DNA from: Streptomyces megasporus
GTDB lineage: Bacteria > Actinomycetota > Actinomycetes > Streptomycetales > Streptomycetaceae
Assembly: GCF_000718985.1 (NCBI RefSeq)
Contig: NZ_JODL01000024.1
Span: forward strand, 62,001 to 126,000
DNA: 64,000 bases
Direction: 5' to 3'
This document shows positions 1-7,859 of the stretch, piece after piece. A program made the position numbers and the translations under genes. The notes below the pieces were generated by a model that worked only from the letters and a program-made list of their open reading frames with translations, was not told where the DNA came from and did not search any database. Each line of letters opens with the position of its first letter. The stretch's first letter is position 1.

Positions 1-262
1 CGACAGGGCCGTTGATCACCGCCCCCGGAGAACGAATATCATGCGGTGCCGACAACGCTTCGACCAAGGGTTTTCGAAGAGTGATCGCCTGTGGTCCCGG
101 CGGCGCACGGCCGCCCCGGTCGGGAACGGGGCGGGGCCGGCCGGGACGGTCCGGCGGGCCTCGGCCGTGGCCTCGCCCGTGGGGCCTCCACCCCGCCCGA
201 GGCGTCCTCGGCCCCCCGGGACGCCCGAGGTGACGGAGCCGGACCAGGGGTACTCGGGCGGC
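1..262. other. Upstream non-coding stretch
   Basis: I see no convincing gene here. Reading frames through it give Arg/Pro/Gly-rich translations without a domain. It presumably carries the promoter and leader of the short-chain dehydrogenase that starts at 263, but I could not find a clear -35/-10 pair. Confidence 0.4.
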
Positions 263-1102
263 ATGAGCGAACACCCCACCACCGACACCCGACCGCTGGC
301 CCTGGTCACCGGAGCCTCCAGCGGCATCGGTCTGGAACTGGCCCGACAGTTCGCCGAGCACGGCTTCGACCTGCTGGTCAACGCCGAGGACGATCGATTG
401 ACGGACGCCGCCGAGCGGCTGCGCGCCTCCGGGACCGAGGTGCTGCCCGTCCGGGCCGACCTGCGCCGGCACGACGAAGTGGAGCGGCTGTGGTCGGCCG
501 TCGCCGGCACGGGACGACCGGTCGACGCGGCGGCTCTCAACGCCGGCATCGGCCGGGGCGGCGCGTTCGTCGACACCGACCTGGCCGACGAACTCGACCT
601 GATCGCCCTCAACGTCGCCTCCACCGTGCACCTGGCCAAGCTGCTGTTGAGGGACATGGCCGCCCGCGACGAGGGACGGTTGCTGATCACCTCGTCCGTC
701 GCGTCCACCATGCCCGGCCCCTACCAGGCGGTCTACAACGCCTCGAAGTCCTTCCTGCAGTCCTTCGCCGAGGCGGTGAGCGACGAGTTGAGGGACACCG
801 GGGTCACGGTCACCTCGCTGATGCCCGGACCGACCGACACCGACTTCTTCCGCCGGGGCGACCTGGAGGACACCAAGCTCGCCGAGCAGGCCACGGACGA
901 CCCGGCGCTGGTCGCCCGGCAGGGTTTCGACGCCCTGATGCGGGGCGAGGAGAAGAAGCTCGCCGGCTCGGCGAAGTCGCGTGCCCTGGGCCGGGCCAAC
1001 GCCGTGCTCCCCGACCGTCTCAAGGCCGCCGGGCACCGGAGGACGGCCGAGCCCGGCTCCGCCGACCGGAGCGCCGGCCGGAGCCGGGACGAGAAGGGCT
1101 GA
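263..1102 (+). CDS. Short-chain dehydrogenase/reductase (SDR)
   Basis: This is a 279-aa classical SDR with a Rossmann fold, expected to be an NAD(P)H-dependent cytoplasmic oxidoreductase. The nucleotide-binding motif TGASSGIG is at residues 16-23, NAG at 93-95, the catalytic serine lies in the SSV segment near 144, and the Tyr-x3-Lys pair is Y158/K162. The frame is open further upstream, but that part is Arg/Pro-rich and unlike the family; the ATG at 263 places the first beta strand normally. The substrate cannot be told from the sequence. The C-terminal 40 residues are basic and probably disordered. It converges with ptsI with only about 25 bp between the stop codons. Confidence 0.88.
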   Translation: MSEHPTTDTRPLALVTGASSGIGLELARQFAEHGFDLLVNAEDDRLTDAAERLRASGTEVLPVRADLRRHDEVERLWSAVAGTGRPVDAAALNAGIGRGGAFVDTDLADELDLIALNVASTVHLAKLLLRDMAARDEGRLLITSSVASTMPGPYQAVYNASKSFLQSFAEAVSDELRDTGVTVTSLMPGPTDTDFFRRGDLEDTKLAEQATDDPALVARQGFDALMRGEEKKLAGSAKSRALGRANAVLPDRLKAAGHRRTAEPGSADRSAGRSRDEKG

Positions 1103-1127
1103 GTCCGGGGACGGCCCCGGCGTGCCG

Positions 1128-2786
1128 TCAGTCCAGTGCCTCGCGCACCGCGGCACGGGCCGCGGTCGCGTCGGGGGCGGCCAGCGCCAGGTCCGCCAGG
1201 CGGCGGCAGTCCCGGAGGGTGTGGTCGGCCAGGGCGGCGCGGACGTCCGCCAGGCGGCCGGGGGCGGCCGACAGGCTCGTCACGCCGAGGCCGGTCAGCA
1301 CCAGGGCCAGCTCGGGGTCGGCCGCGGCCTCCCCGCACACCCCGACCGGGCGGCCGTGCCGGGTTCCCTCCCGCGCCGCCGTGCGCACCAGTTCCAGCAG
1401 CGCCGGCTGCCAGGGGTCCAGCAGTTCGGCGAGGCTGCCGAGGGTGCGGTCGGCGGCGAAGGTGTACTGGGCGAGGTCGTTGGTGCCGACGCTGAGGAAG
1501 TCACACGCCCGGGCGAGTTCCCCGGCGCGCAACGCCGCCGCGGGAACCTCCACCATGGAGCCCGCGACCGGCAGGCCATGAGCGCGGACCCGCGCGGCGA
1601 ACTCCGCCGCCTCCCGCGGCAGCGACACCATGGGCGCCATCACCCACACCTCGGCCCCGCTGTCCTCGGCGGCCGCGGCGACAGCGGCCAACTGGGTCTC
1701 CAACAGGTGCGGGTCGCGTACGGCGGTGCGCAGTCCGCGGACGCCCAGGGCCGGGTTCTGCTCGTCGGTCGCGGTCGCGAACGGCAGTGGTTTGTCGGCC
1801 CCGGCGTCCAGGGTGCGCACGACGACGCGACGTCCGGCGAAGGCCGTGAAGACCTTCCGATAGGCGGCGGTCTGTTCCTCCTCGGTGGGCGCCTCGGCGC
1901 GGTCGAGGAAGATGAACTCGGTGCGGAACAGGCCCACGCCCTCGCTGTCGGCCGCCGCCGCGGCCGGCAGTTCGCCCAGCGCGCCGAGGTTGACCAGCAG
2001 CTTCACCGGGTGTCCGTCGGCCGTGCGACCGGGCCCGTGGGCCCGCGCGGCCCGTTCGCGCCGTCGCTCCTCCCGCCGGGCCGCTTCGGCGACGGCCTCG
2101 GGGCTCGGGTCGGGTTCGACGGTGCCGGCGGTGCCGTCGACGAGCACCCGACGCCCGTCGGTCAGGCCGGCGGCGAGGTCGCAGCCGACCACGGCGGGCA
2201 GTCCGAGGGTCTTGGCCAGGATGGCGGTGTGGCTGGTGGGGCCGCCGCGCTCGGTGACCAGGGCCAACACCTTCGCCGGGTCGAGGAGGGCGGTGTCGGC
2301 GGGCGCGAGGTCCTCGGCGACCAGGACGTGGGGGTGTCCGGGGTCGGGCAGGCCCGGCATGGGCAGGCCCAGCAGCCGTGCCGTGCAGCGGTCCCGCAGG
2401 TCGTCCAGGTCGGCGACCCGTTCGGCGAAGTAGCCGCCCGCCGCTTCGAGGGCGGTGCGGAACTCCCCGAAGGCGGCGGCGATCGCGTGGGCCCCGTCGG
2501 TGCCCTCCAGCACCAGGGACTCGACCCGATCGCCGAGGGCGGGGTCCTCGACCATCAGGGCCTGTGCGGACAGCACGTCACGCGCGGTGTCGTCGGCGGT
2601 CTCCGCGCGTCGCCGGAGGTCGTCGGCGGTCTCCCGCAGCGCGCGGCGGGCGGCGTCCGCCTCGGCGGGCGCCCGGTCCGGTTCGACCGCGCGCGGCGCG
2701 GGGAGGGCGGGCGGGGGCGCCATGCGGGCGACGGGGCCGGCGACGCTGCCGCCGCCGATCCCGATGCCGGTCAGCACGGTCGTCAT
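1128..2786 (-). CDS. ptsI: PTS enzyme I (phosphoenolpyruvate-protein phosphotransferase)
   Basis: Enzyme I takes phosphate from phosphoenolpyruvate and passes it to HPr, the first step of sugar uptake by the phosphotransferase system. The 552 aa match the family length. The HPr-binding helical domain is N-terminal, the phospho-histidine lies in GGPTSH (H186), and the C-terminal TIM-barrel shows the GLFRTEF and VCGEAA motifs of PEP-binding enzymes. Its ATG overlaps the HPr stop codon by four bases (ATGA), so the two are translationally coupled. It is the last gene of a five-gene fructose PTS cluster. In better known Streptomyces, as I recall, ptsI sits next to crr rather than fruA, so the linkage here is notable. 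Confidence 0.95.
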   Translation of the reverse strand: MTTVLTGIGIGGGSVAGPVARMAPPPALPAPRAVEPDRAPAEADAARRALRETADDLRRRAETADDTARDVLSAQALMVEDPALGDRVESLVLEGTDGAHAIAAAFGEFRTALEAAGGYFAERVADLDDLRDRCTARLLGLPMPGLPDPGHPHVLVAEDLAPADTALLDPAKVLALVTERGGPTSHTAILAKTLGLPAVVGCDLAAGLTDGRRVLVDGTAGTVEPDPSPEAVAEAARREERRRERAARAHGPGRTADGHPVKLLVNLGALGELPAAAAADSEGVGLFRTEFIFLDRAEAPTEEEQTAAYRKVFTAFAGRRVVVRTLDAGADKPLPFATATDEQNPALGVRGLRTAVRDPHLLETQLAAVAAAAEDSGAEVWVMAPMVSLPREAAEFAARVRAHGLPVAGSMVEVPAAALRAGELARACDFLSVGTNDLAQYTFAADRTLGSLAELLDPWQPALLELVRTAAREGTRHGRPVGVCGEAAADPELALVLTGLGVTSLSAAPGRLADVRAALADHTLRDCRRLADLALAAPDATAARAAVREALD

Positions 2787-3061
2787 CGCAGCTCCTCGGC
2801 GTCCAGGTCGCTCGCGAGGAGGCGGGCCAGTTCCTCGATCGCGGCCTCGGCGCCGTCACCTTCGGCGGACAGCACCACGGAGTCGCCGTGCCGGACGCCC
2901 AGGGCGAGCACCGAGAGCAGGCTCCGGGCGTCGACCGGGGCCTGACCGTCACGGGCGATGGTCACCTTGACGGGCCGGCGGGCGGCGGCCTGGACGAAGA
3001 GGGAGGCGGGGCGGGCGTGCAGTCCGCTGCGGGAACCTATGACGACGGTGCGCTGGGGCAC
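2783..3061 (-). CDS. ptsH: HPr phosphocarrier protein
   Basis: This 92-aa protein is HPr, the small phosphocarrier between enzyme I and the IIA domain of FruA. The active-site histidine is H15 in the motif GLHARPAS. A serine at the position of the regulatory serine of other HPr proteins lies in SLLSVLALG. I chose the GTG at 3061, which has a GGAG about ten bases upstream and puts the active histidine at the standard position 15; another in-frame GTG is at 3070. The gene lies about 160 bp downstream of fruA and overlaps ptsI by four bases, so all five genes could share transcripts. Confidence 0.93.
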   Translation of the reverse strand: MPQRTVVIGSRSGLHARPASLFVQAAARRPVKVTIARDGQAPVDARSLLSVLALGVRHGDSVVLSAEGDGAEAAIEELARLLASDLDAEELR

Positions 3062-3219
3062 GGGGATCACACTCCGTTGGGGGTGGTGGAGCCATGGGGC
3101 TGGTGAGAGACGGCCGAGCGCGCGGGGCACGACGGTGGGCGTCCGCGCGTCCGGCCGGGCCGGTGGGGCGGTTCGACGATGGGTGCGCGACGGGCGGGTC
3201 GGCGGGGGCGGGGTTCGGC

Positions 3220-5337
3220 TCAGGCCGCCACGGGCGCCCCGGTCTCGGCGGTCTCGGTCCCGGTGGGCGCGGTCCGCTCCTCGGGGGCCCGCCGGCGACC
3301 GCTCTTGAGGAGGACGACCAGGGTGGCGGTGACGACCGTGCCGGCGGCGATCGCCACCAGGTAGAGCAGCGGTCCGCCGATCAGCGGCACCACGAAGACA
3401 CCGCCGTGCGGGGCGCGGAGCGTGGCGCCGAAGGCCATCGACAGGGCACCGGTGACCGCGCCGCCCGCCATCGCCGACGGGATGACCCGCAGCGGGTCGG
3501 CCGCGGCGAAGGGAATGGCGCCCTCGGTGATGAACGAGGCGCCCAACACCCACGCCGCCTTGCCGTTCTCCCGTTCGGTCCTGGTGAACAGCCTGCCGCG
3601 CACCGTCGTGGCCAGCGCCATCGCCAGCGGGGGCACCATGCCGGCGGCCATCACCGCGGCCATCACCTTGAGGCTGCCGTCGTTGGGGGCGGTGAGCCCG
3701 CCGACGGCGAAGGCGTACGCCACCTTGTTGAGCGGTCCGCCCAGGTCGAAGCACATCATCAGGCCGAGCACGGCGCCCAGGACGACCGCGTTGGAGCCGG
3801 ACAGGCCGCTCAGCCAGTCGGTGAGGGCCTTCTGGAGGGCGGCGATCGGCTCGCCGATCACCACGAACATCAGGAAGCCGACGGCCGCCGAGCCCAGCAG
3901 CGGGATCACCAGGACGGGCATGATGCCGCGCAGTGTGGCGGGGATCCTCACCCGTTGGATCGCCGTGACCACCCCGCCCGCGATGAGGCCGGCCACGAGG
4001 CCGCCGAGGAAGCCGGCCTCGATGGTGACGGCGATGGCGCCGCCGACGAAACCGGGGACGAGTCCGGGTCGGTCGGCCATGCCGTAGGCGATGTACCCGG
4101 CGAGGACGGGCACGAGGAAGCCGAAGGCGGCGCCGCCGATCTGGTTGAGCAGGGCGGCCCAGCTCTCGGTCTCGGTCCACACGAAGTGCTCGGCCACGGA
4201 CTTCGCGTTCGCGATCTCGTAGCCGCCGAGCGCGAAGGACAGCGCGATCAGCAGGCCGCCCGCGGCGACGAACGGCACCATGTAGCTCACGCCGCTCATC
4301 AGGTAGCGGCGCAGCCGTGATCCGAAGCCCTCTCCGGAGGCGGTGTCGGCTCCGGCTCCGACTTCGGTGGCGGTGGCGGTTCCGTCCGGGCCGGTCGCGG
4401 CCGGTCCGGCGGCGTTCGCCGTCTCCCCGCGGGCGGCCTTGGCGCGTACCCGGGCGATCAGGTCGGCGGGCCGGTTGACGGCTGCCTTCACCCCGACGTC
4501 GACGGTGGGCTTGCCCGCGAATCGGGCGCGTTCGCGCACCTCCACGTCGTGGGCGAGGATCACGCCGTCGGCGGCGGCGATCACCTTCGGGTCCAGCCGG
4601 GTGAATCCGGCCGAGCCCTGGGTCTCGACGACCACCTCGACGCCGGCCTCCCGTCCGGCCCGCTCCAGGGCCTCGGCGGCCATGTAGGTGTGGGCGATGC
4701 CGGTGGGGCAGGAGGTGACGGCGACGATCCGGAAGGGCGCATCGGCGGGCGCCGATCCGTCCGTCCCGTCCTCGGACGTCTCCGCAGCGGACGTCTCTGC
4801 GGCGGGCGTCCTCTCCTCGGGGTCCCCCGCGCTCTTCCCGGTCTCCTCGGTTCCGGCGGGCGCGGCCGGGGTGTCCTCGGCGGTCGGCGGTTCGTCGCCG
4901 CGTATCAGGGCCGCCGTCGCCGCCGCGTCGGCGGAGTCGCGGAGGGCGGCGGTGAAGTCGTCGTCCATCAGCCGGCGGGCCAGGGCAGAGAGGATCGACA
5001 GGTGGTCGGAGTGCGCGCCGGCCGGTGCGGCGATCAGGAAGACGAGGTCGGCGGGGCGATCGTCCGGCGCCCCGAAGTCGATGCCGCCCGTGCTGCGGCC
5101 GAAGGCCAGGGTGGGTTCCGTGACGTGTCCGCTGCGGCAGTGCGGAATGCCGATGCCGCCTTCCAGACCGGTCGGCATCTGCGCCTCGCGGGCCGCCACG
5201 TCGGCGAGGAACCCTTCGAGATCGGTGACGCGGCCGGCGGCGACCATCCGCTCGGCGAGCGACCGCACGGCGTCTTCCTTGGTCCGGGCGGACAGGTCGA
5301 GGTCGACCAGTTCCGCGGTGATCAACTCGCTCATCAC
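3220..5337 (-). CDS. fruA: Fructose-specific PTS transporter, fused IIA-IIB-IIC
   Basis: This 705-aa membrane permease imports fructose and phosphorylates it to fructose 1-phosphate. Domain order is IIA (residues 1-145, phospho-His H66 in GIPHC), an acidic Ala/Glu/Thr linker (150-200), IIB (about 201-300, phospho-Cys C210 in TSCPTGIAHT), a second linker, and IIC (about 340-690) with eight or more hydrophobic segments. The C-terminus is short and polar. All phosphorylation sites are present, so the chain should be active together with the downstream HPr and enzyme I. It is separated from fruK by 82 bp and lies in the same orientation. Confidence 0.95.
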   Translation of the reverse strand: MMSELITAELVDLDLSARTKEDAVRSLAERMVAAGRVTDLEGFLADVAAREAQMPTGLEGGIGIPHCRSGHVTEPTLAFGRSTGGIDFGAPDDRPADLVFLIAAPAGAHSDHLSILSALARRLMDDDFTAALRDSADAAATAALIRGDEPPTAEDTPAAPAGTEETGKSAGDPEERTPAAETSAAETSEDGTDGSAPADAPFRIVAVTSCPTGIAHTYMAAEALERAGREAGVEVVVETQGSAGFTRLDPKVIAAADGVILAHDVEVRERARFAGKPTVDVGVKAAVNRPADLIARVRAKAARGETANAAGPAATGPDGTATATEVGAGADTASGEGFGSRLRRYLMSGVSYMVPFVAAGGLLIALSFALGGYEIANAKSVAEHFVWTETESWAALLNQIGGAAFGFLVPVLAGYIAYGMADRPGLVPGFVGGAIAVTIEAGFLGGLVAGLIAGGVVTAIQRVRIPATLRGIMPVLVIPLLGSAAVGFLMFVVIGEPIAALQKALTDWLSGLSGSNAVVLGAVLGLMMCFDLGGPLNKVAYAFAVGGLTAPNDGSLKVMAAVMAAGMVPPLAMALATTVRGRLFTRTERENGKAAWVLGASFITEGAIPFAAADPLRVIPSAMAGGAVTGALSMAFGATLRAPHGGVFVVPLIGGPLLYLVAIAAGTVVTATLVVLLKSGRRRAPEERTAPTGTETAETGAPVAA

Positions 5338-5419
5338 GCGGCTCCTTCCTGGCGGACCGCCCGGTGGGCGGAGGGACGGGGGACGTGGGGGCCCTGTGGG
5401 AGCGGCCGGTGGCGGAGGG

Positions 5420-6367
5420 TCATGGCACGGGCTCCGTCAGGGCGCGGTCCGAGGGGATGTCTGCGGTGGTGGTGACCGCCGTCGGGTCCAGGTCGGTCGG
5501 CGTCGGCATGGCACTGCCGGGCAGTTGCACGGCGGCGGCCCCGTGGGCGACGGCCGCCGCGAGCGCGGCGGGGCCGCTGCCGCCGGCCGCCAGGAAGCCC
5601 GCCAGCGAGGCGTCGCCCGCGCCGACGTTGCTGCGCACCACCCCGACCGGGGCGCGGCCGAAGTGCGTCCCGGTGTCGTCGACCAGGAGTTGCCCGTCGG
5701 CCCCGAGGCTGGCCAGGACGGCCCGGGCACCGCGTTCGCGCAGTTCCTCGGCCGCCTTGACGGCGTCGCCGACCGTGGCCAGGGGACGCCCCACCGCCTC
5801 GGCGAGTTCGGCGGCGTTCGGCTTCACCACGTCCGGCCGCTCCTCGAGCGCCGCGGTCAGGGCCACTCCGGAGGTGTCCAGGGCGATCCGCGCGCCCGCC
5901 CGGTGGGCACGGCGGACCAGTTCGGCGTACCACCGGGGCCGCAGTCCCCTCGGGAGGCTGCCGCAGCAGGCGATCCAGTCCGCGTCGGCCGACCGCGACC
6001 GCACGGCCTCCAGCAGCGCCTCGGCCTCGGCGCCGGTGACCTCGGGGCCGGCCGCGTTGACCTTGGTGAGGGTGCCGTCGGGTTCGACGAGGGTGATGTT
6101 GACGCGGGTGGAGCCGGCCACGGGCACGCCGACCGCCTCGATGCCGTGGTCGGTCAGCAGACGGGCCAGCAGCGCTCCCTCGGGTCCGCCGAGGGGGACG
6201 ACGGCGACCGTCCGCCGGCCGGCCGCCGCCACGGCGCGGGAGACGTTGACGCCCTTGCCGCCCGGGTCGACCCGGTCGGCGCGGGCCCGCAGCACGGCGC
6301 CGCGGTCCAGCGCGGGCAGTTCGTAGGTGCGGTCCAGGCTCGGGTTCGGTGTGACGGTGAGAATCAC
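5420..6367 (-). CDS. fruK: 1-phosphofructokinase
   Basis: FruK phosphorylates the fructose 1-phosphate delivered by FruA to fructose 1,6-bisphosphate, feeding glycolysis. The 315-aa protein begins with the PfkB-family start MILTVTPNPSLD, has DPGGKGVNVSRA near residues 50-62, and carries the C-terminal signature segment VGAGDASLAGF with the catalytic aspartate. Its start overlaps the fruR stop by four bases (ATGA), showing translational coupling. The position between the regulator and the transporter is the standard fru operon order. Confidence 0.94.
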   Translation of the reverse strand: MILTVTPNPSLDRTYELPALDRGAVLRARADRVDPGGKGVNVSRAVAAAGRRTVAVVPLGGPEGALLARLLTDHGIEAVGVPVAGSTRVNITLVEPDGTLTKVNAAGPEVTGAEAEALLEAVRSRSADADWIACCGSLPRGLRPRWYAELVRRAHRAGARIALDTSGVALTAALEERPDVVKPNAAELAEAVGRPLATVGDAVKAAEELRERGARAVLASLGADGQLLVDDTGTHFGRAPVGVVRSNVGAGDASLAGFLAAGGSGPAALAAAVAHGAAAVQLPGSAMPTPTDLDPTAVTTTADIPSDRALTEPVP

Positions 6368-7125
6368 GCGCGCACCACCTCCGTGCCCCGCTCCTCGATG
6401 GCGCGGGCGTCCTCGGAGTCGAGTCCGGTGTCGGTGACGAGCAGGTCGACGCGGGACAGGTCGCCGAAACGGGCGAAGTGCCGCTGCCCGAACTTGGCGG
6501 AGTCGGCGAGGAGCACGACCCGGCGGGCGGCGGCGACGGCCGCTCGTTTGACGGCCGCCTCGGCCAGGTCGGGGGTGGTGAGGCCGCCGTCGAGGGAGAA
6601 GCCGTTGGTGGCGAGGAAGACGACATCGGCGTTGATCTCGCCGTAGGCGCGCAGGGCCCAGTCGTCGACGGCGGCCCGGGTGCGGTGTCGGACGCGTCCG
6701 CCGACGAGGTGCAGGGCGATGCCGGGATGGTCGGCGAGTCGGGCGGCGACGGGGAGCGCGTGGGTGACGACCGTGAGGCCCGCGTCCACCGGGAACGCGG
6801 CGGCCAGGCGCGCGACGGTCGTGCCGGCGTCGAGGATCACGCTTCCGTCGGCGGGCAGTTCGGCCAGCGCGGCGCGCGCGATGCGGTCCTTCTCGTCGGC
6901 GGCGACGGCGTCGCGCTCCACGAGATCGGGCTCGAAGTCGAGCCTGCCGGCGGGGATGGCGCCACCGTGGACGCGGCGGATCAGCCCGGCTCGATCGAGG
7001 GCCTTCAGGTCGCGCCGGACGGTCTCGGCGGTGACCTGGAATTCCTCCGCCAGGGCCAGGACGTCGACCCGCCCTCTCTCACGGGCCAGGCGCAGCATTT
7101 CCTGTTGGCGCTCCGCAGCGTACAT
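6364..7125 (-). CDS. fruR: DeoR-family regulator of the fructose operon
   Basis: This 253-aa transcription factor has an N-terminal DeoR winged helix (residues 1-57, with the family signature QVTAETVRRDLKALDRAG) and a C-terminal DeoRC sugar-phosphate-binding domain (about 75-235, with LDAGTTV and FLATNGF). As the first gene of the fru operon it very likely represses its own promoter, and release by fructose 1-phosphate is the expected but unproven effector. A plausible promoter lies upstream on the same strand (-35 at 7194-7199, -10 at 7171-7176). Confidence 0.9.
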   Translation of the reverse strand: MYAAERQQEMLRLARERGRVDVLALAEEFQVTAETVRRDLKALDRAGLIRRVHGGAIPAGRLDFEPDLVERDAVAADEKDRIARAALAELPADGSVILDAGTTVARLAAAFPVDAGLTVVTHALPVAARLADHPGIALHLVGGRVRHRTRAAVDDWALRAYGEINADVVFLATNGFSLDGGLTTPDLAEAAVKRAAVAAARRVVLLADSAKFGQRHFARFGDLSRVDLLVTDTGLDSEDARAIEERGTEVVRA

Positions 7126-7170
7126 GTGGTTTTGGGTCCGTTCCGTGCCCGATCCTGTTGTTCCGCTGCC

Positions 7171-7199
7171 ATGCTAGGAAGAAGATGCCGGAAAGTAAA
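7171..7199 (-). promoter_or_regulatory. Probable fruR-fruK-fruA-ptsHI promoter
   Basis: On the minus strand TTTACT (7199-7194) and TAGCAT (7176-7171) are separated by 17 bp, an acceptable housekeeping -35/-10 pair. The transcript would begin near 7164, about 40 bases before the fruR ATG at 7125. No strong inverted repeat for FruR was seen in the leader. Confidence 0.45.
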
Positions 7200-7238
7200 C
7201 ACACCCGGACAGCGAAACGGGCAGGAACGGAAACGAAC

Positions 7239-7265
7239 GGGCGCGGGCTCCGGGAGCCCGCGCCC
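7239..7265 (-). terminator. Hairpin terminator after the lipoprotein gene
   Basis: A perfect 12-bp stem (GGGCGCGGGCTC pairing with GAGCCCGCGCCC) around a three-base loop. It lies 25 bases past the stop codon of the minus-strand lipoprotein gene. It also insulates the fruR promoter next to it. Confidence 0.7.
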
Positions 7266-7289
7266 TTCCCCCTCCGTGGACGGGTCGCG

Positions 7290-7715
7290 CTATGGACGGG
7301 TGTCGTATCGGTTCCGCAGCCCTCCGTCCGGCCCGAAGACGTCCAGCAGGTGACCCCGCTCGGACGAGAACCCCTCCTCCCCCCGCAGGAAACGGAGGAT
7401 CGACTCGTCGAGCGCCTCGAGGGCCGCGGCGCCGCCGTCCGGATCGCGCGTCCACACGACCACCCGGGGGGCTCCGTCGGAGCCGGGATCCCACCGAATC
7501 CCGTACACGTCCTCCGCCCCGCCCTGGCGGCGGTACCGCTCGGCCAGCCGGATCGCGGTGTCGGGCGGGGCGGTCGTGGTGGCGGTGGGGCCGGCCGAAG
7601 AGCGCTCGGGGGCCGGCGCGCCGTCGACGGTGCAGCCGGACAGCCCGGACACCCCGGACAGCAGGGCCGCGATTCCGACGCAGACCGGTAACGCCGAGCG
7701 GGTGATTCGTCTCAT
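7290..7715 (-). CDS. Small secreted lipoprotein, unknown function
   Basis: The 141-aa product begins with a basic n-region and a hydrophobic stretch, then the lipobox LSGC with the lipidated cysteine at about position 28, so it should be anchored on the outer face of the membrane. The mature part has a Ser/Thr/Ala-rich tether followed by a folded domain of about 85 residues (LAERYRRQGG to the C-terminus) that I do not recognise. The start is supported by GAGGGGAG about a dozen bases upstream; this Shine-Dalgarno is itself the last copy of a 13-bp tandem repeat (7728-7789). Confidence 0.72.
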   Translation of the reverse strand: MRRITRSALPVCVGIAALLSGVSGLSGCTVDGAPAPERSSAGPTATTTAPPDTAIRLAERYRRQGGAEDVYGIRWDPGSDGAPRVVVWTRDPDGGAAALEALDESILRFLRGEEGFSSERGHLLDVFGPDGGLRNRYDTRP

Positions 7716-7727
7716 CGCGCCATTCTC

Positions 7728-7789
7728 CCCTCGTCGTCTCCCCTCGTCGTCTTCCCTCGTCGTCTTCCCTCGTCGTCTTCCCTCGTCGG
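7728..7789. repeat. 13-bp tandem repeat in the leader of the lipoprotein gene
   Basis: The unit CCCTCGTCGTCTT repeats head to tail about 4.7 times (7728-7740, 7741-7753, 7754-7766, 7767-7779, 7780-7789); the first copy ends TC and the last is degenerate. On the minus strand each unit reads AAGACGACGAGGG, which resembles a Shine-Dalgarno sequence. The nearest copy supplies the ribosome-binding site of the gene starting at 7715. Confidence 0.85.
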
Positions 7790-7803
7790 CGGAGGCGGCC
7801 CCG

Positions 7804-7839
7804 CCCGCGGCGGTCCGCCCGGAGCGGCGCCGCCGCGGG
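7804..7839 (-). terminator. Hairpin terminator after the FAD oxidoreductase
   Basis: A 10-bp perfect stem (CCCGCGGCGG with CCGCCGCGGG) around a 16-base loop, about 20 bases after the stop codon of the minus-strand oxidoreductase. Confidence 0.5.
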
Positions 7840-7859
7840 GAACGGGCGGTCGGGGAACG

